A stretch of DNA of 64,000 nucleotides from Clostridia bacterium (GTDB lineage Bacteria > Bacillota > Clostridia > Lachnospirales > Lachnospiraceae), in NCBI GenBank assembly GCA_910575725.1, contig CAJTFE010000008.1, forward strand, positions 62,001-126,000. Direction: 5' to 3'. Every line of letters starts with the position of its first letter. Position 1 is the stretch's first letter. Both the position numbers and the translations under genes were made by a program. Below, piece after piece: positions 16,856-24,315 of this stretch. The notes beneath the pieces are model-generated. The model was not told the DNA's origin. It did no database searches and worked only from the letters and a program-made list of their open reading frames with translations.

Positions 16856-19800
16856 ATGAGTAAAAGAAACGATATCCACAAAGTTCTGATTATCGGTTCC
16901 GGCCCCATTATCATCGGGCAGGCCTGTGAGTTTGACTATTCCGGCACGCAGGCATGCAAGGCTTTAAAGCAGCTGGGGTATGAGATTGTATTGGTGAATT
17001 CCAATCCGGCCACCATTATGACCGATCCCGAAACCGCAGACGTCACCTATATTGAGCCGCTCAACGTGGAACGGCTGACACAAATTATTGAGAAGGAAAG
17101 ACCAGATGCCTTATTGCCGAATCTCGGCGGACAGTCCGGTCTTAATCTTTGTTCGGAGCTTTCCAAAGCCGGCATCCTGGAAAAGTACGATGTAAAGGTT
17201 ATCGGCGTCCAGGTAGATGCCATTGAGCGGGGGGAAGACCGGATCGAGTTTAAGCATACCATGGACAGTCTCGGCATTGAGATGGCTCGCAGCGAGGTAG
17301 CCTATACGGTGGACGAAGCCGTAGCCATTGCGGAAAAGCTGGGTTATCCGGTGGTTCTGCGTCCGGCCTACACCATGGGCGGAGCCGGCGGCGGCCTGGT
17401 GTACAATGTAGAAGAGCTGAAAACCGTTACCGCAAGGGGCCTGCAGGCCAGCCTGGTTGGCCAGGTGCTGGTGGAAGAGTCCATCCTGGGCTGGGAGGAG
17501 CTGGAGCTGGAGGTTGTCCGGGACAGCAAGAACAATATCATTACCGTATGTTTTATTGAGAATATCGATCCCCTTGGAGTACATACGGGAGATTCCTTCT
17601 GTTCTGCTCCTATGCTGACCATTTCGGAAGATATCCAGAAAAGACTCCAGGAGAAGTCTTACCGCATTGCGGAGGCCATCCAGGTCATCGGCGGCACCAA
17701 TGTGCAGTGGGCCCATGATCCGGTGACAGATCGGGATATTGTCATTGAGATCAATCCTAGGACCTCCCGTTCCTCTGCCCTGGCATCCAAGGCTACAGGC
17801 TTCCCCATTGCCCTTATCTCTGCCATGCTTGCTTCCGGCCTTACTCTGGATGAGATTCCCTGCGGCAAATACGGAACGCTGGACCGCTATGTGCCGGACG
17901 GAGATTATATCGTCATTAAGTTTGCCCGCTGGGCCTTTGAGAAGTTTAAGGGCGTGGAGGACAAGCTGGGCACCCAGATGCGGGCTGTGGGCGAGGTTAT
18001 GAGCATCGGAAAGACCTACAAGGAGGCCTTTCAGAAGGCCATACGAAGCCTGGAAAACGGCCGTTACGGTCTGGGCTTTGCCAAGGATTTTCACGATAAA
18101 ACCAAGCGTGAGCTCTTAAAGCTGCTGGATACGGCTACCAGCGAGCGGCAGTTTGTAATGTATGAGGCCCTCCGAAAGGGCGCAACAGTGGAAGAGCTTC
18201 ACCAGCTGACAAAGATCAAGCATTATTTTATCGAGCAGATGAAGGAGCTAGTGGAAGAGGAGGAGGCGCTTCTTTCTTCCAGCCGCGGAAGAGTGCCAGA
18301 GGCGGAGGCTCTTAAAAAGGCCAAGATGGACGGCTTCTCGGATCGCTATTTGAGCCAGATCCTGGAGGTTCCCGAGGCGGATATCCGCAGCGGGCGGATG
18401 GCAATCGGCGTTACGGAAGCATGGGAGGGCGTACACGTAAGCAGTACCAAGGACAATGCTTACTATTACTCTACCTACAATGCGCCGGATCACAGTACGG
18501 TCAGCACGGATCGGCCCAAGATTATGATCTTGGGAGGAGGCCCCAACCGGATCGGACAGGGCATTGAGTTCGATTACTGTTGTGTCCATGCAGCCATTGC
18601 ACTTAAAAAGCTGGGTTTTGAGACGATCATTGTAAATTGCAATCCGGAAACGGTTTCCACGGATTACGACACCTCGGATAAGCTGTATTTTGAGCCGCTG
18701 ACTCTGGAGGACGTGCTGAGCATCCATGAGAAGGAGAAGCCGGTGGGCGTAATTGCCCAATTCGGCGGCCAGACGCCTCTCAATCTTGCGGCGGAGCTGG
18801 AAAAGAACGGCGTGCGCATCTTAGGCACCAGTCCGGAGATCATTGACCTGGCAGAAGACCGGGATCGCTTCCGGGCGATTATGGAGAAGCTGGAGATTCC
18901 TATGCCGGAAGCCGGAATGGCAGTCAATGCGGACGAGGCTCTGGCCATTGCGGAGAAGATCGGCTATCCCGTTATGGTGCGCCCCTCCTATGTGCTGGGC
19001 GGACGGGGCATGGAGGTGGTTCACGATCCGGAAAGCCTTATTGGCTATATGCGCGCGGCTGTGGGCGTGACGCCGGATCGGCCCATTTTGATTGACCGTT
19101 TCCTGCATCATGCCATGGAGTGTGAGGCGGATGCTATCTGTGACGGAACACATGCCTTTGTTCCCGCGGTGATGGAGCATATTGAGCTGGCCGGCGTCCA
19201 CTCCGGTGATTCGGCCTGTATTCTGCCTTCCTTAAATATTTCGGAAGAGAATTTAAAGACCATCAAGGAATATACGAAAAAGATTGCGGAGGAAATGCAT
19301 GTCTGCGGTTTGATGAATATGCAGTATGCCATTGAGGACGGCAAGGTATTCGTACTGGAGGCCAATCCAAGAGCATCCCGTACTGTGCCTTTGGTGTCCA
19401 AGGTCTGCAACATTCAGATGGTTCAGCTGGCAACCCAGGTAATTACAGAGGAGCTGACGGGAACGCCCTCGCCGGTTCCGGATTTAAAGGAGAGCCATTT
19501 CCATCATTACGGAGTGAAAGAGGCTGTGTTCCCCTTCAATATGTTCCAGGAGGTAGACCCCCTTCTCGGACCGGAAATGCGTTCTACGGGAGAGGTTCTC
19601 GGCCTTGCTTCCAACTTTGGAGAGGCCTTCTATAAGTCCCAGGAGGCTACCCAGACCTGTCTGCCCCTGTCGGGTACGGTGCTGATCAGTGTCAGCGACC
19701 GGGATAAGCCGGAGGTGCTTCAGGTGGCGAGAGGCTTTTATAAAGACGGATTTTCCATTATGGCTACGGGACGCACCTATGATATGATTACAGCGGACGG

Positions 19801-20086
19801 AATTCCGGCCAAGAAGGTGAAGAAGCTCCAGGAGGGGCGGCCGAATATTATGGATGCCATTGCCAACGGAGAGATTCAGCTGATTGTCAATACGCCCTCT
19901 GGCAAGGAGAGCCGTTATGACGACAGCTATATCCGCAAGGCGGCTATTAAGGGGAAGATTCCTTATATGACTACTATGGCGGCGGCTATCGCCACCACAG
20001 AGGGAATCCGCAAGGCAAAAGAAAAAGGAGGCAAGCTGGAGGTGAAGTCCCTGCAGCAGCTCCACAGTGAGATTGAGGTTGGGTAA
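16856..20086 (+). CDS. carB: Carbamoyl-phosphate synthase, large subunit
   Basis: 1076 aa, full length. Makes carbamoyl phosphate from bicarbonate, ammonia from the small subunit, and two ATP, for arginine and pyrimidine synthesis. The two homologous ATP-grasp halves each open with a dinucleotide-like loop (IIGSGPIIIGQACEFDYSG at the N-terminus and ILGGGPNRIGQGIEFDY near residue 563). Each ATP-grasp site is visible (RPAYTMGGAGGG and RPSYVLGGRGME). The last 140 residues are the MGS-like allosteric domain. The small subunit carA is not adjacent here. ATG 16856 follows AAAGGAGAAC. A strong terminator follows. Confidence 0.97.
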   Translation: MSKRNDIHKVLIIGSGPIIIGQACEFDYSGTQACKALKQLGYEIVLVNSNPATIMTDPETADVTYIEPLNVERLTQIIEKERPDALLPNLGGQSGLNLCSELSKAGILEKYDVKVIGVQVDAIERGEDRIEFKHTMDSLGIEMARSEVAYTVDEAVAIAEKLGYPVVLRPAYTMGGAGGGLVYNVEELKTVTARGLQASLVGQVLVEESILGWEELELEVVRDSKNNIITVCFIENIDPLGVHTGDSFCSAPMLTISEDIQKRLQEKSYRIAEAIQVIGGTNVQWAHDPVTDRDIVIEINPRTSRSSALASKATGFPIALISAMLASGLTLDEIPCGKYGTLDRYVPDGDYIVIKFARWAFEKFKGVEDKLGTQMRAVGEVMSIGKTYKEAFQKAIRSLENGRYGLGFAKDFHDKTKRELLKLLDTATSERQFVMYEALRKGATVEELHQLTKIKHYFIEQMKELVEEEEALLSSSRGRVPEAEALKKAKMDGFSDRYLSQILEVPEADIRSGRMAIGVTEAWEGVHVSSTKDNAYYYSTYNAPDHSTVSTDRPKIMILGGGPNRIGQGIEFDYCCVHAAIALKKLGFETIIVNCNPETVSTDYDTSDKLYFEPLTLEDVLSIHEKEKPVGVIAQFGGQTPLNLAAELEKNGVRILGTSPEIIDLAEDRDRFRAIMEKLEIPMPEAGMAVNADEALAIAEKIGYPVMVRPSYVLGGRGMEVVHDPESLIGYMRAAVGVTPDRPILIDRFLHHAMECEADAICDGTHAFVPAVMEHIELAGVHSGDSACILPSLNISEENLKTIKEYTKKIAEEMHVCGLMNMQYAIEDGKVFVLEANPRASRTVPLVSKVCNIQMVQLATQVITEELTGTPSPVPDLKESHFHHYGVKEAVFPFNMFQEVDPLLGPEMRSTGEVLGLASNFGEAFYKSQEATQTCLPLSGTVLISVSDRDKPEVLQVARGFYKDGFSIMATGRTYDMITADGIPAKKVKKLQEGRPNIMDAIANGEIQLIVNTPSGKESRYDDSYIRKAAIKGKIPYMTTMAAAIATTEGIRKAKEKGGKLEVKSLQQLHSEIEVG

Positions 20087-20108
20087 GGATTGACCCATTC
20101 ATTTGAAA

Positions 20109-20168
20109 AAGGTGCCGGGAACTATAACGTCAGGCTTTTCTGATATCATAGTTCCCGGCACCTTCTTT
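20109..20168. terminator. Bidirectional terminator between carB and ttcA
   Basis: Perfect 17-bp arms AAGGTGCCGGGAACTAT (20109-20125) and its complement (20148-20164), with A and T runs outside on both sides. It serves the convergent carB and ttcA genes. Confidence 0.9.
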
Positions 20169-20916
20169 ATCTTGTCTCAGACAATGCCTGGACGTATTCC
20201 AAGGCTTCATAGGGCTTGTATATACCTTCCAGAATCGCCCGGAACATACGCTCGGAGGTGCCCGGATGCTCCTGGTTCAGACTGCGGAGCAGATCCTTGG
20301 CGTATTCCCGCTTGGTATGGCCGTCGGCCGGACAAGGGCTTTTGCAGACAGGCAGGCTGTACTTGTGCTGGAAGCCGATGACATCAGCCTCATCCACATA
20401 CATCAGTGGGCGAATCACAGTGAGATCCATCCGATCCAGATACGTTACCGGTGCAAAGGTATGAAAGCGCCCCTCAAAGATAAGGGAGAGGAGCATCGTC
20501 TCCACCACGTCATTTTTGTGATGAGCGTAGGCTATCTTATTGCAGCCGGTTTCTTTGATGGCCTGGTTCAAAGCTCCTTTGCGCATCTTGGCGCAAAGGG
20601 CGCAGGGATTGCTTTCCTTGCGGACACGGAAGATAATATTATAGATATCTGTGGCCACAACGGTATAATGTACACCCATTTCCTCACACAGGGCCCATAT
20701 TCCGCTTAAATCAAAGCCTGGAAAGCCCAGGTCTACCGTAATGGCTTCCAGCTCAAAGGAGGCCGGATAAAAGCGCTTCAGGCCATGGAGGGCATAGAGC
20801 ATGGCAAGACTGTCTTTTCCGCCGGAGATTCCTACGGCGATTTTGTCTCCCTCCTGTATCATATGGTAATCATCCACGGCTCTGCGTGTATAGCTTAAGA
20901 GCTGCTGCAGCTTCAT
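20167..20916 (-). CDS. ttcA: TtcA-family tRNA 2-thiolation protein
   Basis: 249 aa. PP-loop ATP pyrophosphatase with GISGGKDS near residue 30 and the CxxC pair (NPCALCAKMRKG) that holds the catalytic cysteine and Fe-S ligand in TtcA. A third conserved Cys follows in KSPCPADG. TtcA thiolates C32 of some tRNAs in the cytoplasm. The conserved AYAHHKNDVVETML helix also fits. It is shorter than the E. coli enzyme (about 310 aa), as usual for Firmicutes versions, whose exact tRNA target is less certain. It is one of the few - strand genes left of the dif-like site. Confidence 0.85.
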   Translation of the reverse strand: MKLQQLLSYTRRAVDDYHMIQEGDKIAVGISGGKDSLAMLYALHGLKRFYPASFELEAITVDLGFPGFDLSGIWALCEEMGVHYTVVATDIYNIIFRVRKESNPCALCAKMRKGALNQAIKETGCNKIAYAHHKNDVVETMLLSLIFEGRFHTFAPVTYLDRMDLTVIRPLMYVDEADVIGFQHKYSLPVCKSPCPADGHTKREYAKDLLRSLNQEHPGTSERMFRAILEGIYKPYEALEYVQALSETR

Positions 20917-21121
20917 ATGGTAAATGCCTTCTTTCTCTGTTTTTCAAAATCCATCCCGGATATGATACCATGTAAGCACCTGTCTGGCAAGCGAAATATC
21001 GTTACTGGGTACAGAGTGAACAGTAATGAAATATCATCTAAATTTCGGCGTTTATCTTGAATTACGGGCGCAATTATGATAAATTGTAAGAAGGAGCAAC
21101 AGAAAGGTAGGTAAAGATAAA

Positions 21122-21475
21122 ATGACAATTAGAGAATGCTATGATGCTATGGGAGGAAATTACGCAGACGTAGAAGGACGCTTGAGAACGGAAGAGCGGA
21201 TTAAGAAGTTTGTGCTTCGCGTTCTCAATGATTCCAGCTATGAGCTGCTGTGCAAATCAATCGAAGACCGGAATATGCCTGAGGCCTTCCGGGCAGCCCA
21301 TACGATAAAAGGTATCTGCCAGAATCTTTCCCTGGACCGGCTCTACGAATCCTCCAACAACCTTGCTGAACTGTTGCGTAACAAGGAGGACTACAGCGCA
21401 GACCTAGAGCCTGTGCTTGAGAAGGTTAAGGAAGATTACCAGGTTACCATTGACTGCATTAAGCAGCTGGATTAA
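21122..21475 (+). CDS. Stand-alone histidine phosphotransfer (HPt) protein
   Basis: 117 aa, all helical. The phosphorylatable histidine is His60 in FRAAHTIKGIC, the standard HPt motif (AHxxKG). It relays phosphate between receiver domains of hybrid kinases and response regulators. No kinase or regulator gene is adjacent. The hybrid kinase at 30.7-33.3 kb has two receivers and no HPt, so this could be its relay, but that is only inference from the same window. AGGTAGGTAAAGATAA precedes ATG 21122. Confidence 0.85.
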   Translation: MTIRECYDAMGGNYADVEGRLRTEERIKKFVLRVLNDSSYELLCKSIEDRNMPEAFRAAHTIKGICQNLSLDRLYESSNNLAELLRNKEDYSADLEPVLEKVKEDYQVTIDCIKQLD

Positions 21476-21490
21476 GCAAGACGAGATTTT

Positions 21491-21533
21491 ATCACCCGGA
21501 TGCAGATTTTCAGGACATCCGGGTGATTTTTTA
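21491..21533 (+). terminator. Intrinsic terminator after the HPt gene
   Basis: ATCACCCGGATG (21491-21502) pairs with CATCCGGGTGAT (21516-21527), followed by a T run. Confidence 0.9.
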
Positions 21534-21624
21534 TATACAGCCCGTGAAAAGAAAGAAACCGTGTAAGAGAGCGTTTCAGACAGATTTTTCTAACATCAGC
21601 CCGAACAAAAAAACGAACATTTTT

Positions 21625-21706
21625 CGAACATATGTATTGACAAACAATTGTTCTGTGTGTATAATGGCAATATAGATAAGGAACAATTGTTCGGAAGATA
21701 TGTTCG
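21625..21706 (+). promoter_or_regulatory. LexA-controlled promoter of the LysM gene
   Basis: A near-perfect sigma-A promoter: -35 TTGACA (21637-21642), 17-bp spacer, -10 TATAAT (21660-21665). LexA/DinR-type palindromes surround it. AAACAATTGTTC (21642-21653) lies inside the spacer, and GAACAATTGTTC (21681-21692) lies just after the expected transcription start. Partial boxes CGAACATATGTA (21625-21636) and GGAAGATATGTTCG (21693-21706) flank these. The Firmicutes LexA box is CGAAC-N4-GTTCG. This layout would block RNA polymerase when LexA is bound, so the downstream gene should be SOS-induced. Confidence 0.8.
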
Positions 21707-21729
21707 ATTTTTTTATTGGGGGAAGAGAT

Positions 21730-22047
21730 ATGTGCAGGAAAAGAAAGGTTGCTTTAACGGTTTGTTTAACGGTTTGTCTGATTCTGGCTTTGGCTTTTAC
21801 ATTCGGAAGCTTTTTGTCAAAGGCGAAGAATAAGGCGCCGGAGGTTACTTATTACAAGTATTATACCAGCATTGAGATCCAGCCTGGCGACACCCTGTGG
21901 GATCTGGCAGATGAGTTTTTGGAATATTATGAGTCCAAAGAAGTGTACATTCAGGAAGTAAGCCAGTTAAACTCTATTAAGGACGGTAAGATCATTTCCG
22001 GCCAGACTCTGATTATGCCGTATTACTCTACGGAATATAAACTTTAA
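21730..22047 (+). CDS. YneA-like SOS cell-division inhibitor candidate (TM + LysM)
   Basis: 105 aa. Short basic N-terminus (MCRKRKVAL), one membrane helix (about residues 8-28), then a single LysM domain (IEIQPGDTLWDLADEF to LIMPYYS) outside the membrane. Size, topology and the LexA boxes match YneA of Bacillus, the division suppressor made during DNA damage. Sequence similarity alone would only say LysM protein. In many Firmicutes such genes sit beside lexA; lexA is not in this window. ATG 21730 follows GGGGGAAGAG. A more upstream start at 21700 lies inside the operator region and is unlikely. Confidence 0.7.
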   Translation: MCRKRKVALTVCLTVCLILALAFTFGSFLSKAKNKAPEVTYYKYYTSIEIQPGDTLWDLADEFLEYYESKEVYIQEVSQLNSIKDGKIISGQTLIMPYYSTEYKL

Positions 22048-22079
22048 GCTTGTTAATTGCCTGGAGGCTTTTTGATTAT

Positions 22080-22121
22080 GCCGTCTTGGAGATGATATCG
22101 GATCCCCAAGGCGGCTTTTTG
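22080..22121 (+). terminator. Terminator after the LysM gene
   Basis: GCCGTCTTGG (22080-22089) pairs with CCAAGGCGGC (22106-22115), followed by TTTTT. Confidence 0.85.
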
Positions 22122-22659
22122 AAATCGATATCCTTATGGAGAGCGGAAAGCTCTGCTAGGTTTTGCCAAAACCTAACAGAGAGTAGAAATAAAATCTGCA
22201 ATTTCAATTAGCCCTTCTATAAATACGGCGCTTTAGATCTATGCGACAAACACATGTTTTTCACATAGATCTAAAGGCAAAAATTTCGGCAAGCGTTGTT
22301 CGTATGCCAGTCCGACTGTAAAAAAAACGCCTGCCGCAAGAATTGTTTTCAGAAAGCATCCTGTATTCCGAAAAAGAACAGCTGCAGATATTCTTTCATC
22401 GGTACAAAAGCTTCTTACAACAAAACCCAGACAGACGCCAGGGCATCCAAAGGAAACCTGGGAAAGGCGTGAGTAAGCCGAATGCCGTCACAGCTTATCA
22501 GACCTGCGCGTTTAGGATATGTCACCTTCAGATGGTACGTTCTTCCACATTGAGCATTCCATATGATAAAAAATGCCTGCTCCCATGGAAACAGACACAT
22601 ACAAAAAGCCAAAAGGCATTTTTGACAGGAACTGAACTTTCTTCGGAAGTCTCTCCTCA
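22122..22659. other. Gene-poor stretch with two inverted repeats
   Basis: No convincing gene is seen on either strand. Two clear palindromes occur: CTCTGCTAGGTTTTG pairing with its near complement (22151-22181, two-base loop) and CTTTAGATCTATG / CATAGATCTAAAG (22231-22243 and 22263-22275, 13 bp perfect). Neither is followed by a T run on the + strand. The short frames on the - strand (for example 22415-22660) have no ribosome-binding site and no family resemblance I can name. This is the region a transcript from the cobalamin riboswitch would enter. Confidence 0.5.
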
Positions 22660-22850
22660 AGTATTAAGCAGGTTTCCTGGCTTACAGATCTGCATATTTT
22701 CCTTTCCTTCTCATACAAAAAGTTGTACAATGGATTCGTTAGGAAATATTCCCTGCTTACAGTGACCGGATCGCTTAGGACTCGCACCTAATTCCCTCTT
22801 CCTGCCAAAATTTTTAATTAGGCAGGCACTTAATACCTTATATGGAATTG
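22660..22850 (-). ncRNA. Cobalamin riboswitch without an evident target gene
   Basis: Read on the - strand, the conserved blocks appear in order: GGGAATTAGGTGCGAGTCC (about 22777-22795), CGATCCGGTCACTGTAAGCAG (the catalytic-site-like core, about 22753-22773) with GGGAA, then AAGCCAGGAAACCTGC (about 22669-22684), the B12 box. An inverted pair, GCCTGCC and GGCAGG, lies at its 5' edge. It binds adenosylcobalamin in RNA and normally blocks transcription or translation of B12 uptake, B12 synthesis or B12-independent isozyme genes. No such gene is present in the 600 bp downstream. Confidence 0.8.
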
Positions 22851-22859
22851 TACTTATTA

Positions 22860-22888
22860 AGTATAGCATTGACCTGGTGATACGTCAA
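22860..22888 (-). promoter_or_regulatory. Promoter of the cobalamin riboswitch transcript
   Basis: On the - strand, -35 TTGACG (22883-22888) and -10 TATACT (22860-22865) are 17 bp apart and just upstream of the riboswitch, so the element looks transcribable. Confidence 0.65.
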
Positions 22889-23003
22889 GGTACTCTTAGT
22901 GCTATTTGTTATGAGTTGTTATGAGCTTTACAATTTGCACCAGCAATGAATGGAAATAGTTCAAAATTGATATAGGTGTGAATTGTAACGAGAAACTGAT
23001 TGA

Positions 23004-23031
23004 TAAGTTACATAATTTTATTATGTAAACT
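23004..23031 (+). other. dif: dif-like chromosome dimer resolution site
   Basis: The sequence reads TAAGTTACATA-ATTTTA-TTATGTAAACT. The right arm TTATGTAAACT is identical to the XerD-binding arm of the B. subtilis dif site and the Firmicutes dif consensus. The left side (ATAAGTTACATAA) is its near-perfect inverted copy, unlike the more divergent left arm of B. subtilis. The centre is 5 or 6 bp depending on how the arms are drawn. It lies 51 bp upstream of a XerS-like recombinase gene, as dif sites do for single-recombinase Xer systems, and at the point where coding strand switches. Confidence 0.7.
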
Positions 23032-23082
23032 TATATATTATATAGGGAACCTATACAATACTTAGGAAGGAATTTTTCAATT

Positions 23083-24180
23083 ATGGAATACAAAACCTAC
23101 CATGAACAAAACGATATGGAAAATATTCGTAAGCTGCGAGAGGTATTGAAAACACTGCCATCCTTTGCCAAGGATTATTTTCGGGCAATCGAGCCTACCA
23201 CCTCCACAAAGACCCGAATCTCCTACGCCTATGATATCCGAGTTTTTTTTCGATTTCTCATTGAAGAAAACCCTGTTTACAAAAATTGTGAAACTACAGA
23301 TTTTAAGCTGAGTGATCTGGATCGGGTTGAGGCTGTGGATATTGAAGAATATCAGGAGTATCTGAAGCTGTATCAGAAAAAAATTGCTTATTCCGGTACG
23401 GATAAGGAGAAGGAAAGCTTCGACACCATAGATATTACCAATGGCGAACGGGGATTAAAACGAAAAATGTCCGCTTTGCGGAGCTTTTATGCATATTTTT
23501 ATAAGCGGCAGCTTTTAGAGCACAATCCTACGGTGTTTGTGGACATGCCAAAGCTCCACGACAAGGCGATCATTCGTCTGGATGTTGATGAGACTGCAAG
23601 GCTTCTGGACTTTATTGAGCATGGCGGCGACGGTCTTACGGGGCAGAAAAAGGTATATTATGAAAAGACGAAGGAACGGGATCTGGCGATTGTCACCCTC
23701 CTTCTGGGAACCGGTATCCGTGTATCCGAATGTGTGGGCCTTGACATTACAGACGTGGATTTTCATAACAACGGAATCAAGGTGACCCGAAAGGGCGGCT
23801 CAGAGATGATTGTTTACTTTGGGGAAGAGGTGGAGCAGGCTCTTCAGAATTACATCAATGGGAGCCGCAAAGAGGTCATTCCCCAGGAGGGGCATGAACT
23901 GGCACTCTTCTACTCCACCCAAAAACGTCGCATCGGCGTAGGTGCTGTGGAAAACCTGGTGAAGAAATATGCAAAGCAGGTAACTCCCCTTAAGAAAATC
24001 ACTCCCCACAAGCTCCGAAGTACCTACGGAACTACCTTGTACCAGGAAACCGGGGATATTTACCTGGTCGCTGATGTGCTTGGCCATAAGGATGTGAATA
24101 CCACCCGGAAGCATTATGCAGCCCAGGATGAGAACCGCCGCCGGATGGCTGCCAAGGCAGTAAAACTTCGTGAAGATTAA
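23083..24180 (+). CDS. xerS: XerS-like tyrosine recombinase
   Basis: 365 aa. Tyrosine recombinase with an N-terminal SAM-like core-binding domain (about residues 25-145) and a catalytic domain. The full catalytic set is visible: Arg213 (GTGIRVSE), Lys237 (VTRKGGS), His309 and Arg312 (PHKLRSTYG), His335 (LGHKDVN) and nucleophile Tyr345 (RKHYA). The length and long N-terminal region resemble XerS (356 aa in streptococci), the single recombinase that resolves chromosome dimers at dif. No phage or ICE genes surround it, which argues against an integrase of a mobile element. Start ATG 23083 follows AGGAAGGAA. Confidence 0.8.
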   Translation: MEYKTYHEQNDMENIRKLREVLKTLPSFAKDYFRAIEPTTSTKTRISYAYDIRVFFRFLIEENPVYKNCETTDFKLSDLDRVEAVDIEEYQEYLKLYQKKIAYSGTDKEKESFDTIDITNGERGLKRKMSALRSFYAYFYKRQLLEHNPTVFVDMPKLHDKAIIRLDVDETARLLDFIEHGGDGLTGQKKVYYEKTKERDLAIVTLLLGTGIRVSECVGLDITDVDFHNNGIKVTRKGGSEMIVYFGEEVEQALQNYINGSRKEVIPQEGHELALFYSTQKRRIGVGAVENLVKKYAKQVTPLKKITPHKLRSTYGTTLYQETGDIYLVADVLGHKDVNTTRKHYAAQDENRRRMAAKAVKLRED

Positions 24181-24221
24181 CGGTAAAGGAACAGTAAAAC
24201 TATTTTATAAAGAAGATTCGG

Positions 24222-24270
24222 AAAAAAGATGCCGGAAAATCAGTTATCTGACTTTTCCGGCATCTTTTAA
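24222..24270. terminator. Bidirectional terminator between xerS and the DUF3048 gene
   Basis: AAAAGATGCCGGAAAA (24224-24239) pairs perfectly with TTTTCCGGCATCTTTT (24253-24268), with A and T runs on both sides. Confidence 0.9.
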
Positions 24271-24315
24271 TTTTTACGGTATTACATGTTTTTCAAAACA
24301 GCGTACTTTGACGGC

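Noticed and set aside
17111..18094. 327-codon open frame antisense to carB
   Set aside because: carB is certain; the antisense frame has no recognisable domain.
22415..22787. Short - strand frames downstream of the cobalamin riboswitch as its target gene
   Set aside because: They overlap the riboswitch itself or lack a ribosome-binding site, and their translation resembles no known B12-related protein.
23083..24180. Prophage or ICE integrase
   Set aside because: No phage, conjugation or excisionase genes are nearby and no direct-repeat attachment pair is seen. The adjacent dif-like site and strand flip fit a chromosomal Xer recombinase better.
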